Source of the DNA: Albula goreensis
Taxonomy: Eukaryota > Chordata > Actinopteri > Albuliformes > Albulidae
NCBI GenBank assembly: GCA_022829145.1
Contig: CM040761.1
Span: 17,891,245-17,955,244 of the forward strand
DNA: 64,000 nt
Direction of reading: 5' to 3'
This document shows, piece by piece, positions 29,828 to 42,240 of the stretch. The translations under genes and the position numbers were made by a program. The notes beneath the pieces are model-generated. The model did not search any database. It saw only the letters and a list, made by a program, of their open reading frames with translations, and was not told the origin of the DNA. The first letter of the stretch is position 1. Every line of letters starts with the position of its first letter.

Positions 29828-32800
29828 CTGGGAAAAGAGACATTGAATGTTGCAGTTTTTCTTTTTATTCCCAGTATGGAATTTTGCATCTAGCGTTACT
29901 TCTGTCACCATTCGAAAGACACATGCTAAGAGCACTGCAGCAGAAGTATACCCAGATCTCTGAATTCAACATGGCCGCCAATCAGTGACTACTTCACAAC
30001 CGGCAGGCGCAAGAAAGAGCTAGCATCAGTCAGAGGATCAGAGGAGAGCTTTGTGGGTGCTTGGTGATTTTCTGGGAAGAACCAGTACCACAGGACATCT
30101 GAGGAAAACTGTTTGAAGGAAACGTCCCACCTCCTTCACTACAGACTAGCAGTCACAACAATGGTAAGGCGACACCCAATTATGAATTTATTTGAAAAAA
30201 ATGTGTACAGTGTGGGTTTACTTAGAAAACAAATCAAATAATTGTAACCTTTACCCGACCAACATGAATAAACAGGTAAACACACACCAAGCATAATTTT
30301 AAGGAGGATAATAGAAATTTCTGAATGAAACATTCTGAATGACATACCTGTGCTAATGATATCTTCTGGAAGCTCATCACCACAGAACCTACAAATTGGT
30401 ATATAAGCAATAGTATTACCATTTTAAAAATTAATACTCAAAAATACTCTATTTGTGGGTTTTGTCCTTTAATGGATGTTATATCAACCAGACCTAGGAC
30501 AAGTAATTTCTGAAGTACAAATCACTTTAAATACTGATAAAACTTAATTATCAAAACAATTATAAAAACAAATTATTAAAAATCATGTAAAATTAAAAAA
30601 TGACTTTCACCAGTACCAGAAAATTCTTTTTTTCATTTGATTGAAAATTTCAATAAGCAACCTGTTTTGTTAAAACTTACTCAGAACCTGCAAGTTTTTT
30701 TAAAAATTCAAAAACATGAGGTATTTCAAACATGAACCCAAACCAGGTCTGGTGCCTTTTTTCAGTCATTCAATACAAAACTGGAACACAAGTACAGATC
30801 TGAAAGGCAGGTTTCTTTTTCAAGTTTAAAGTCACAGTCCAACAGAGGCATGTAAACAGGACATTTCTACAGACAATGTAATCCACCAGACCAATAAAAA
30901 ATGAGCTGAAACATTTGAAAAGCACATGTAATTAAAATTAACACCCTGGTCTTCAGCAGGAAAGATAAAAAACCAAGAAACTTCTGTGTTTATCAGACGT
31001 GGATCTAAGGGGTACTCATGGATAGCCAAGTTAAAAATAACAAGTAGTCCCATCTGGAGCTCTCCATTTGAAAAGTTATGCTGGTGTTTACCTCCCAGCA
31101 AAGCCTGAGATGTCATCATAGCTGTCGTAGATCTCAAGGTAGTCAGCAAGGCACGCTGTGTCCTCTTCCAAATCAAAGTCCAGGAACTGCAGGTGGAGAC
31201 GCTGCCCGTAGCGCACGCGGATGTGCCAGTAGCAGATCTGCTCGTCCTCGTACTCCTCTGGGTATCCGGGGAGTGTATATACCTGTGCGGGTCCGTCAGA
31301 ACCCCACCACATTCCTTTGCTTTTGGGGGACAGACAAAGGAGGTGCAGGGGTGGGGGTGGTGGTTGATGGGTGATGGGGAGAAGGAGAAACAGAGCAGGA
31401 AACAGGGGAGGATATAGCAGAGGAGGAGGGGGAGAAAGGGGGATAGAGTTTATGGGAAAAGTAGAAACCATTTTAATTATTAAAGCCTATGCACAGAACA
31501 AACAACACAAGTATTACTTTAACCCTGTGCCTGTATGGGAAATGGGTGACAGATGGAGTACGGATAGAGACCTGTAGGTAGGGGAGTGGATTTGTCAGTG
31601 ATTATGAACCCACTGATATATTTGGGTTGATAAAACTATTTGTTTAGTGATTGTAAATAAACTGTGCTGTAGTTGTAGGTAAAGAGCAAGGAAGACTGGA
31701 GCAATCGCACCCATCCTGCTGATGAGCTTGCACACATTAAGGGCTGTTATGAAATGCTACTGTACAGCTTCATACAACATATCATTTTAATTATTCAAAT
31801 TATTCAAGTTATTAATGACATGATTAGGAATGAGGAAACATTGAATGTATTAATGTTAACACAAGATGAACTTGCTTGGTCTTCTGGATAGAAAATAAAT
31901 TAATTTCATGTGCGGCACATGGGTAGCGTAAACAAAGAGACTTTTAACCATGCGATACAAACAAGTGGGCTTAGAGCAATTCTTCCAGTCAAACTGTCCC
32001 GTGGAAGTAATCCTCACATTCTGATATCTAAGGGGAAGGTCAAGTGGGTACACTAGCTAGCTACAGTCATAAACCAATATGAATGGGAGCTATTTGGAAC
32101 TTATACTGAAAGAATATCTTCAATTGGTTAAGATAATAATGCTAATGGAAACTGCTTTCCTTGTCACATGGACACTTATGAATGGGTTCGCACGTTCACT
32201 GACTCCACTGCCTTGTCATGCCTTGCTTACCAGTGGGATTGTAGCAGTACGCATCCCACTTCTCACTCTTGTTCAACCTGTAACCGTAGTCGATGATGCC
32301 AACCCTCCCAAAGCCACAGTGGATGCCAGGATTGACGATGGGGTAACCCACTCGCCCCTTGTCAAACCACCCTGCCGCACACACATGGAAACCTGTAGGA
32401 GGACAGCACCGTGGTCACAAGATGAGCTTACATTGTAAAAATTTAGCTTACAATGTTATGAGCTTCCATTGTAAAAAATGCCTTTAAAAAGATTTGAACT
32501 TGCAGCCCATCCTTTTCTGAATTGTAAGGAATCAGTACAAGCCCCAGGTATAATCTATAGCGTACCCTCTCTTTCAGTACAGCATAGAGGAGATAATAAA
32601 ATGGATCTCCCTGGAGAAACACACAAGAACTGTATAACCTACAGCCTGAGCTGTCATTGATCAATGAGCATCAGACGTTGTTCAATAAACATTATACAGT
32701 AAAGCTGGACTTAAGAAAAACAACCCTGTATAATAGCTGTGTCTATTCAGCTGGAAGAAAATCCCAAAGGGCATTCTTCATAAATTGTGATTCAATACAG

Positions 32801-35098
32801 TTTTTGATTGATTACCAAGGAAAACAACATGACAGCATAAGATGTCCTTACCAACCATATACGCATTCACCCGGATCACTGAGGTAAACAATTTGATATG
32901 CTGGGAAGAACTCATGAATCCTGATTATTAAACATGTCCGTGGTGAAACACTTTAAGTGTATATTATCTGCAACTTGCAAGAGAGTGAAACATTACTAGT
33001 AATCATTGTGTCATGACACATGTAACACATGTGTGGTGAATTAATTCCTAAACTTCACCATCAGTGGCTTACCAGTCATGCCATTTCTTGTTGAACAAGA
33101 ATGCATTTAGCTTGCAAGGGGGAAAACAAGGTCATAGTTGAGAATAAGACACAGAGAACGTGTTTCATGACTGGCCAATCAATAAGCAGTACAAGGTTGA
33201 TTGGTATGTCTAACTAAACATTTTACGTTTGCATTTTCCTCATAGATATAGACATATACATAGAGATCCCCCATTGTGTTTGGGGTGGTGGGTACTGACC
33301 AATTTGCTGAGCTGCCTTTAGCTGGTCATAGGTGGCCAGGTTTCCTCCCTCGTATTTGCACACGGCCTTAGCCTCTTTGTAGGTCAGCTGATACCTCCCC
33401 CTGCGTGACTCCCGGTGGTACACCCCAGCGGCTTGCTCTGACAACAAAGTCATCCCATAATTAGCAATTACAATCCATTATCACCATCAGAGCACTGGAG
33501 CAAAGATGTTAGATCTGTTTCTTTATGCTTTTATGTTAATATCACTGATAAAGGAATGCAAAAAAATAAATTAGATGCTGCCCTCTGCCTTTGAGATGAA
33601 TGAAGGAAACAGACAATGGGAATGGAGCTGAATGAGAGGTAAGAATGTAGTATGGTGCTACCTAGTGGGTGTCCTGGAAGGCTCTGGTCTTTGTTCAAAG
33701 ATAACTCCTCATTTGCCGTTACAGGGTGAGGAAATTTAAACAAACATGGATGAAATCGATGTAGCTTCCATCCACTCTGGGTATCTGTCACACTCTTTGT
33801 TTCTGTGTGCAGATTGCTCACTTCATCCTGTTTTGACATCACGCATGCATGATCTTGCAAAAACTTGGAACGCGCTTCTAATTCACCAGCAAGCTGATCT
33901 TCACACTTAATTACCCTCTCCCTCCAGCCACTGCAGGCTCACAACTCCTAGTGAGCTCTGACATTGCCAAGAGTGGAAGACAGAAATATGGAAAAGCTGC
34001 TAACATGGTTCAGCGAATATAGGGTTTGAATACAGTGCTTTACCTGGCCATGTGTCTTCATCTCACTCTATGAAATTCAAAGATCCAGTTTAAGAAATAA
34101 GTAGGACAGTGTACCATGCCACATGCAAACACATGCATGTAATCCAGAATATTACTTACAAGATTCAGAAAACAAATTCTGGACCCACAACATTTATCTA
34201 ACTCACTACTACTGAGAAATCACCGGCTTTGAGATGTTACAGCAATCTAGCATCCATAATCCACTCATAATTGAACATTGGTCCAATCGAGTAAACATAA
34301 CATTAGGAAAACAGTCAGTACATCCATAGTCACTCTCAAAGAAGGAATGTCCTTGGAACTTACACCACCATTATAATTCTCTGATGCATTGTGGGAAAGT
34401 GTATGCTTTCACTCAAAGGACAAGAATAAATATTACATAAACAATACATTAGTTTAAATGCAAAATACATTGAGAGTAATGTTGCATAAAGGACAGATTA
34501 TGTGATTAACAATATTCAGTCAGTGGTGCAGAAATGATTCATTTCCTTTGCAGTTTCTTTCTCTCCTTGTTAACCACATAATAGCAAAACATACTTTACA
34601 CAGCACCGAAACAGGTATACCTACCAAACAGTTCACAAAACTAAAGGAATTCTCTGTGATATTAAACTTTTAAAGGCACACAGTCTGTCAATATTCTACA
34701 GTATATACATGAAGATACTACAGAGTAGTTGCTTAGTTCTGCACTTGTTTTGGGAGGCATTGTTTAAACTTTAAAGCAGCAGCTGAAATGTGCAGGTTCG
34801 TTATTGCAGGTACATACCAAACATTAAAACCACAAACTTTTATATTTTTCATCACAAATTGCATAAAATGAAAAAATCACGAAGTGACTCCTCTCAAAGG
34901 TCGCATTTGTCAAGCAGGAGGCTTTTCCTATAACAATTAGAATCTGTAAATGTGGATGCCTGTCTATTCCAAGTCGAATCATATCTATTAGTACTCACCC
35001 AACCATATCGAGTTGTGAAGTACTCCATCCTTGAATCCCCACGAGTCAGTCTTCTCTAAGAGGAAACAGGTGGCCCAGATAAGCCTGAGGATTCGCAT
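29745..35098 (-). CDS. tnfaip6: TSG-6 (TNF alpha-induced protein 6), complete, one 1-nt frame break
   Basis: TSG-6 is a secreted hyaluronan-binding protein induced by inflammatory cytokines; it transfers inter-alpha-inhibitor heavy chains to hyaluronan in the matrix. Coding exons on the - strand: 34999-35098, 33300-33437, 32231-32392, 31092-31319, 30348-30388 and 29745-29827. Order: signal peptide (MRILRLIWATCFLL), WGFKDGVLHNSIWLE, Link domain with four cysteines (AVCKYEGG, FHVCAAGW, HCGFG, AYCYNP), CUB domain with four cysteines (KECGG, QICYWHIR, ACLADY, FCGDELP). Exons sum to 752 nt, or 753 after restoring one base, giving about 250 residues. The human protein is 277; this one stops soon after the CUB domain (GGFKLEYTVID) and lacks the Ser/Thr-rich tail. 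Phases agree at all junctions except inside exon 4. Confidence 0.95.
30348..30388 (-). CDS. tnfaip6: tnfaip6 exon 5: CUB domain, small exon
   Basis: 41 nt, phase 2 to 1, acceptor TTTGTAG, donor GTATGT. It encodes FCGDELPEDIIST with the last CUB cysteine. Confidence 0.92.
31092..31319 (-). CDS. tnfaip6: tnfaip6 exon 4: CUB domain; frame break near 31,290
   Basis: From its phase-1 entry it reads AKECGGVLTDP, then must shift one base to AQVYTLPGYPEEYEDEQICY and WHIRVRYGQRLHLQFLDFDL, EEDTACLADYLEIYDSYDDI. 228 nt is one short of the 3n+1 required. A missing base in the + strand G run 31289-31291 accounts for it. Confidence 0.92.
32231..32392 (-). CDS. tnfaip6: tnfaip6 exon 3: Link domain, second half
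   Basis: 162 nt, phase 1 to 1. It encodes FHVCAAGWFDKGRVGYPIVN, PGIHCGFGRVGIIDYGYRLN and KSEKWDAYCYNPT, supplying the remaining three Link cysteines. Confidence 0.96.
33300..33437 (-). CDS. tnfaip6: tnfaip6 exon 2: Link domain, first half
   Basis: 138 nt, phase 1 to 1. It encodes QAAGVYHRESRRGRYQLTYK, EAKAVCKYEGGNLATYDQLK and AAQQI. It holds the first Link cysteine and the tyrosine/basic residues of the hyaluronan face. Confidence 0.96.
34999..35098 (-). CDS. tnfaip6: tnfaip6 exon 1: signal peptide and N-terminus
   Basis: ATG at 35098-35096 (G at -3) opens MRILRLIWATCFLLEKTDSW, a hydrophobic signal sequence, then GFKDGVLHNSIWL. Donor GTGAGT, phase 1. WGFKDG...HNSIWLEQAAGVYH is the classic TSG-6 junction. 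Confidence 0.94.
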
Positions 35099-35213
35099 TG
35101 CAGCAGGTGTGGACTGCCGAGCAGAGGAGTTCTGATGCTCGGCGATATGTCAGACGGTCACCTGACGTCCCGAGCTTCACAGGGGGCAGCTGGTTGACTG
35201 CGTGAGGACAGCG

Positions 35214-35220
35214 ATTTATA
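35214..35220 (-). promoter_or_regulatory. tnfaip6: tnfaip6 TATA box
   Basis: ATTTATA on the + strand gives TATAAAT on the - strand, about 115 bp upstream of the ATG. It predicts a transcription start near 35,185-35,190. A TATA promoter suits a strongly inducible gene. Confidence 0.6.
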
Positions 35221-35910
35221 TTTTGCTAATAGTATTTTGCTGTTAGTATCTTCAGCAATGCATATGTCTGGACTGAAATCTTACTTGGTAGTATGAATTT
35301 TCTTGAAAGTTGCATTTTACCGTTTGATGTGTCTGTTGTGTAGTCTATTGGCGCGCAAATTTGTTCGAGCTTTTTGAGTAGTCTACTGGTAAACTGCAAA
35401 GCGGTATTTCATTATTCAGTCCATGTTAGAAGAAAAAAAAGTTGTAAACAAGAACAACAACAGAATTTGAAGGATAATATACACTGAAAGTTCTGCGTGA
35501 TTACTGATCGATTGAATGCAGTCCATTAAAACAAGTTTTGATTTCAATTAAAACAAAAAGTTTGGGGATGAAGTAAAACGACAATAAAAAGGCAATAAGT
35601 CGAAAGGAATGGATGTGTTTACATAAAGAACAAACAACAGAGAGCCATATAGGCCAAACGTCTGAGATAAATGATAAAATCAATGTATTAGTATATGGTA
35701 AATTATTCATTTCTGTCCTCTGATGACGGCAAGTTCTGGTCAAAAAGAATTGGTATGTACTGTATATGTAGACCAAGGCATAGATGCATGTTCCAATATG
35801 CACTACCTTCCTAGAGTTCTTCTGTGGCTGGAAAGCTTTTGCACACCTATGATACATAAAAATATAATAATATATAAAATAAAAAAAAAACATTTCATAA
35901 TGTTTCTTTC

Positions 35911-35912
<2 letters not shown>

Positions 35913-35950
<38 letters not shown>
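35913..35950. repeat. (CA)n microsatellite upstream of tnfaip6
   Basis: An AC dinucleotide run; an A run lies about 30 bp before it, and a 17-base A run follows at about 36,010. Confidence 0.97.
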
Positions 35951-35952
<2 letters not shown>

Positions 35953-36615
35953 ATTTTGACATTTTACTTATTAAATACATGCACACATCCCACAACAGTT
36001 TCAGCTTCCAAAAAAAAAAAAAAAAATCCACTTTCTTGCAAAGGATTCTTGGGTTATGCGGTTGCCTTTTTCCAGGACAGGGAGTAATTACCCCCTCAAT
36101 AACTTCTCAAGAATTTCTGGATGAGAGGATAAGGGAACATTTGTTCCAAGTTGTTTTTACTGAGTTGCATGCCCACCGCAATTCAATGACATAACATCCT
36201 GAAATGGGCCAGTGCCAAGCTGAAGGTGGTACTCTCAGCTGGCAGAAAAGCAGAAGAAACAAATGGATGCATATTGCATTAGTGATGAGTCACATTCTTC
36301 ATGTCTGCATTCAGTTTTGTTTCCTGCTGACCTCAGATCAATAAAGTGAAATCTATCATGACTGACACCAGACAAAGCCTTTTTACCTTTCATTGATGTA
36401 TGCATTGCTGAAATATGAACTGCAATTGGGAAAGATACTACAATCTACCAGCAAGCACTTTATTAGATTAGGTTTAGTATATCTTTTTTATCTACATGTA
36501 ACAGTTTTAGCCTGTCAAGATCAGATTAGTGAACAAACCAAAGCAAATATGATTAGTTATTGATTTTGCATAAAAATGTTTTAATATAACACAGACCTGC
36601 AATTCCTCTGTTAGT

Positions 36616-36630
36616 CCAGCAGAGGGCGAC
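36616..36630 (+). promoter_or_regulatory. CTCF-like motif CCAGCAGAGGGCGAC
   Basis: It fits the vertebrate CTCF core (CCASYAGRKGGCR) at every core position. It lies between tnfaip6 and itgb5. A related string without the CTCF start, CAGAGGGAGACATACAAC, occurs about 500 bp away at 37126-37143, so it may be part of a small dispersed repeat. Confidence 0.4.
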
Positions 36631-39600
36631 ATACAACTGAGTATCCTACTGTTTCACCTTTTCACAAAACAAGCTGTTTTAGCACTGCAGGGTCATTCAG
36701 AGTTGGGGGTCCATGGAACAATTAGTCTGATGGTTCATTCAAGCTCTGTATGATCCTTTCAGATGCTGAAAAACTGGAGCTGCATGAAAACCCTCATTTA
36801 GAAAATATGTGGGCATGGTTGTTTTGCCATGCTTCATGCTTCAGTTGGGCAAAAGGTCAGTTAACATCACAGCTAGCAAACTCAGATATCATTTAAGTAT
36901 CTTGAGTTTACCACTTGTGTTTACTAGTCGGTCAGCCGCACGGTCCAGTTTCCTCACAGTAAGATAACGAGGAACACACATAAGCATCATTGGTTAGACT
37001 AACCAATCATTCATCTATGTTAGATGTAGTCTGTGGTCTCAAAACACCAGCAAAGTCTAGGCAAATATTCTATATGTCTGTTACAAAGACAATATTCCCA
37101 AATGAATATATCTCATTAATGCCTGCAGAGGGAGACATACAACAAAAAAATTCTAAATTTCTTCGGCTCACACTGTGATTTAGATTGTGGATCAGGAGTG
37201 GATGTGAAGTACATCCTGGAAGATTTCAGTCTTGTCTTTAAAATGTTACTCCTAATTAACTTCTTTTCCCTTGACCATCCTTCCTATATGTAAGATTAAA
37301 TTAGTTATATTGGGAGAGAGGTTATAATGGAGAATGGGCAGATAACATATGTATTACATACAGTCCTGTTAACACAAGCCTGCTGAATTCAAAATATAAA
37401 GAAAATAAATCCAAAAGAATGTAGTGGCATGTTCTAATTAGTAGGTTCAACATTTCTACCACTGTGATCATTATTTTAAGGCCTCTCATCATCTGTTTCA
37501 CCTTACTACAGTTAGACACAACTTATATTTACAGTGAGCAGTACAGCTAAAATGGGTGTTTTCAATCTCATTGTAAGTGTTGCTGTTCACACACTTGGAT
37601 TCTTGCAGGTATATCATGCTCATATCAAAAGTTTGGGAGAGGGACAACAAGTGACAACAGCGTGGCAAGTCTGATAGCTAATTGGGTTATTTTAACTTGC
37701 GATAGGGGTATGTGACTTCAATGGGAGGGAATTGCTAACATGTTCGAGCATAGAAGTGGGCTAATTGAGCAATATGGTTCCCAACCGCATCAGGGGACTC
37801 ACAATGGGCCATGAAAGCTCAGTGGGACATGCATGGCAGCGCACGGGTGCCAACTGAGTAGCCTAGTAATGGGTAAACAAATGACACTGCCTGTGCGAAA
37901 ACCCCTCCATTCTCTGCAGTGTCACCAGAGATGGACATGGGAACTAGGCCATAGTTTGCCCAAAGCATTTGCATCATAAAGACCTTCTAATCCCAACGGG
38001 ACACAAGTTGCCAAATGTCTTTTTTTTTTAATCCTCTCAAAGAGGTGAAAAGGAGAAGCTGTGTTTGCAGCAACAGTTAAATTTCCTGTCAATAGTTAAT
38101 TGAGAAAAATGTGAATTAATTGGCTCAATTTTGTTGCACAATCACACCCCACGCATAGGACTGAATAGAACGCAGTGTTGATGCCTTCAGCAAACCTTTA
38201 TCACATCTGAGTTTGAATTTATTTGCATTTTCTTTATAATAAAGCTTAAATTAAACTGAATCAAGTTTTTGGCAAGGGCAAGGCATAATCATAAAATTTA
38301 TTCAGTGCAGCAAAGGAATTTTTCTAAAAAAATGTATGTTTTTCCCTGCATACATTTCATCCCGTCTCCCTCAGAAATGCCAAAAGATTGTATAATTTAT
38401 ATACTATATATAATGTGTGTGTGTGAGTGTCTGTATGCATGTATACATTATTCATACATGCTCATTGAGTTAAAACAGAAGAATCAGGTCCAGACTACAG
38501 GCATTTGAGTGTATACATTCTGTCTCTGACCTAGAACTGACTCAAGATCAATGTCAGCTTTGTCAGATAATGGTTCAAGTGAAAGATGCAAAGAGATCTA
38601 AGATGAGGTGTAAGTACAAGACAGAACTGAGAGCAACCCTGGAAGCAAGCAAAACCACATCAGAGACATGAAAGGAGGAGGCAGTGACTTAAGGACCGTT
38701 AACCTTAGGTCACCATTGATGGGTGTTTGGCTCGGAGTCAAGATGTAATCTGGAGTTAGTGTGCTGGGGTCATAGTTCACAGTGGGGCCGAGCACCTAGC
38801 TGCATCACTGATGTGTCAATCCAGGGGTTCACAACCCTGAATGTGGAGTACCAGACCTGCCTCTGGTTTCTGTTTCATCTGAACACTTCAGTCACGGAGC
38901 GGCAATTAGCGTAAATAACTGTACACTTACGACAGTGCAGAGCTATTTAAAGAGGTCTGAAAAAACTGCAGAACTGTAACACTTCATGTTTACTCCCATT
39001 TAAATAATCAATATGCGGTCCAGCACACTGGTCGCAGCTGTGTCCTCGTATGAGCCATGTGGCATCAGTGAATATGAAGATCCATCCACATGATTCAAAG
39101 ACCACTAAGTCTGCAAGCATACACAAACAATAATCCATGCAACACTTGCCCCCAACCCTGCCCCCTTCCCCGATAAAAAAATGTTTTGACTGGATTATGA
39201 ATGAGCATTATCCATCACTGCTTGCTGTTGACTGTACGACTTGCATCCGACTGCATTGGATTAGTTTAGCCCTTCAATATGAGCAAAAATGACTGTGAGG
39301 CCTGGAACGCCTGAAAAGTGGCATGTCTGCTATAGCACTGCTTGTCAGCGCAGTGTCGCGCCATTCAGTGCATTTTCAAATCTGACCACAGCCAAGAGTC
39401 CTGCAGGATTACTCGGTTTATCACAGAGTCATCCAGGGAAGGGGAGGTTCATATGGAGGAGACCCCCCCTACATTGCACAAGAGTGACCGCTGATATAAC
39501 GCTGATCTTCCACTGATCTGCCGCTGATCGACTGGTCACCCAAATTCTGTCTTTGTCAGATATAGTTGTGGTACAGTCCTTGGGAGCAGAGACTGTGCAG

Positions 39601-42044
39601 CTCAGTTTGCGGACCGCTGAGTGAGAAGAAGCATCTGCTGGCTGCATGCTCCTCGCAGAACATTAGTGTGGGCCTGCATATGCGCTTGGGCGTTCCAATT
39701 CAGAGGGGGGAAAAAAACAAAGGGGATAAACGATTGTTCAACAAATGAAAGAGCAATCACAGAGAATGTTTCCTGGGAATGAAAAACATCAGTCTTACTA
39801 ACTACAAGTTTCTGACAGGATGTATATCCCTGCAGGGTAAGTGCCAGTTAATGAATTCTCCCTTCAGAGGAGATTCAGCAAGAGATAGAGATCAATTAGA
39901 TGAGAGCAGATGGCAAAGTACCTCACTGTGAGGAAATGTGTTTTCACTAAACTCACAGGTTTACATTGGGATACAGTTAAAAAGGGTCACATACAGATTT
40001 TCACCTCATTCCTCATTTTAGTTAGTTAATTACTTATTTGTGACAGAGTAGAAGGAAAATTGAAAATTGAGAGGGAGGGGGAAAGAAAGAGAGAAAGAGA
40101 GATGAAACATAATCTAGTGGGGACACCCCAGCAGGGATTAGCTGTCACAGTGGTGTGAAGTGAGGCAGGGCGGCAGGGGTCCAGAGGGAAGCCATTTTCA
40201 CACCCATTTACCACACACACACACACACATACACAATCACAAACACAGTGTTTATGGGTCTGTTCCTGTTGGTGACAGTACTCTTTTATCTACCCATGGT
40301 GAGCCTGCAGCTCAGGGAGCAGGCCTGGTAGGGCAAACCCACATTCCCATACACCAGGCCCTCTCATTAGCAGAGATTGGACTCCGTCCTGCTTTGACAC
40401 GGTGCCACCCAGCACAGATTTACGATGATCTCACCCCTAACCAAACCCAAGCCCCCACCTAAGAAGGAAAAAAAAACAGCTGGGGAAGTCTTAAGAGAGT
40501 CTGTCTGTATAACAGCGCTCCCTAACTCCCTTCCTCTTCACCCCAGAATGGTGGTGCCCCAGTGACAGATTCATGCTCTGCGTCCATCCCACACAAATCA
40601 ATCAACCGCAACCCCTCACCGCCAGCAGCTGTTCTCGACACACCCAATAGGCAATGCTTTCTTTTTTTTCTTTTTTTTGCATGTGCATCTTTTAAAACAA
40701 AGAAATCAATTGATGATAATTAAGTATTGATTCAGGCAATTAGAGGGGATTTGGAATTGTTGGCGACCAGCCTGATAGCATACATTAATTTGGATTCCTG
40801 CCTCTCGGGCCCTCATTTGGGTAAAGATTCCACTCCCGTTCGTTCTCGGAGCACGTCCCATTCGGCCTCATTTCCAGGGCATCCTGGCTCACTTAACAAT
40901 TAACACGCTAACCTAGTTTTCCAGGCCAAAAGACAGGCTCTCCTCTGTGCGGGACCCCACATCTGCCTGAACACTCTGGCAGTCCCCATTGGCCCTAAGA
41001 AAGAGCAAAGACCCCTCCGACCGGGGGCCCCCTGATTTATGAGCTCACCGATTGGCCCAAATAACCCACGCGAGGAGGCCAGAGTCAGGCGCGGGTCGGT
41101 GTCACCCAGGCCTTAAACGAGTCCAGACGTGAGAGGGAACATCCGGTTCCGTGGAGGCGGCGGGAGTGTGAGCCACCACCTCCCACCCCCTCCCCAAAAT
41201 CAGTCAGGGCTGGATCTGTTAAGCATTTGACTACAAGGAGCGAACCCCAGCAGGAAGAACTGGGTATGTTTTCATGTATAATTTTGTGTGTGGGTTGGTG
41301 AGGAGGGGAGGGCTCAGGCACAGCTGGCCAGCCACCTGAAGCTGGGCCACAGCCCATAGACCTCCCCCCCCCACCAAACCCCTGCCTCCTAATTTATTCC
41401 TGCTACTCAAAAGGTTTTCTGGACTTGACTTTCACTTTGATTTCCTTCCCACTGCTGGACGGTAAGCAAGCCCCGCTGTTTGTGGTATTATCTAGGTCAT
41501 GGTAGTCGACCATTCAAGCTTCAGACGCCTGAGAGATCTTGAAATTAATTTCCTACAGCTTCCTGTCCTGTCTGGTCTTACGTTATCTAATATGATGTAC
41601 AAGATGTGTCTGTGAGCCAAGACTGAATATTCCTGTAATTCTTCTTTGCTTTACTTTGATAGACTATGATGGAACTGTTCACAGGGAAAGCTATAAAGAA
41701 AGAAATAAATACTCAGGAGAATCAAACCTACACATTCTAAAGATGTTTCGTAAAAGAACTCACAGGGCAAGATCTTTCAGTCATCCATTTATTACCAATA
41801 TATCTGCTCTGTATTCAATATCATTTCATAGACACAAATGCATGTTGTACATCTCTATCAAAAATAGTGCCTCCAGTAGCCCACCCAACCCAAGCCAAAA
41901 GAAAAACAAAACAGGAAGAAAGTGAAGTATCCTTTGGCAGGATGATTTTCAGCTGTGAGGTCATTTCCTGTGTTTTTATTGCATTAAGGCATCACTGAGG
42001 GCCCTCTGTGCTTCCACCCCATTGAGCTCGGCAGAGTGAGCATG

Positions 42045-42058
42045 TGCGCACACACACA

Positions 42059-42098
<40 letters not shown>

Positions 42099-42240
42099 CC
42101 CACACACACACACACACGCACGCGCACGCACATACACACCCATGCACATTCACTCGTGAACACACAAACACACACTCACACAAAAAAAAAAAAAAAAAAC
42201 ACACACCCATTCCCCCCCCCCCCCACACACACACACACAC
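42045..42240. repeat. compound CA / poly-A / poly-C simple repeat
   Basis: Imperfect (CA)n with CT and CG interruptions, then 18 A, then a C run and more CA. Open frames here are repeat artefacts. Confidence 0.97.

Larger units (their letters stand above)
31320..34998 (-). other. tnfaip6: tnfaip6 introns 1-3
   Basis: Introns 33438-34998, 32393-33299 and 31320-32230 are AT-rich. No further exons, RNA genes or recognised mobile elements are seen. Intron 3 begins beside a purine-rich GGGGGTGGTGG-like tract (31345-31460 on the + strand). Confidence 0.6.

Noticed and set aside
29677-29889. 70-residue - strand open frame containing VRLFSDGRWVQAG
   Set aside because: Wrong frame over the last tnfaip6 exon; the phase-consistent frame gives NVLTLKFLSDSSVTAGGF and a stop at 29745.
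35163-35170. CRE-like TGACGTCC near the tnfaip6 start as a promoter element
   Set aside because: It lies downstream of the start site predicted by the TATA box, within the 5' UTR, and is only a partial CRE match.
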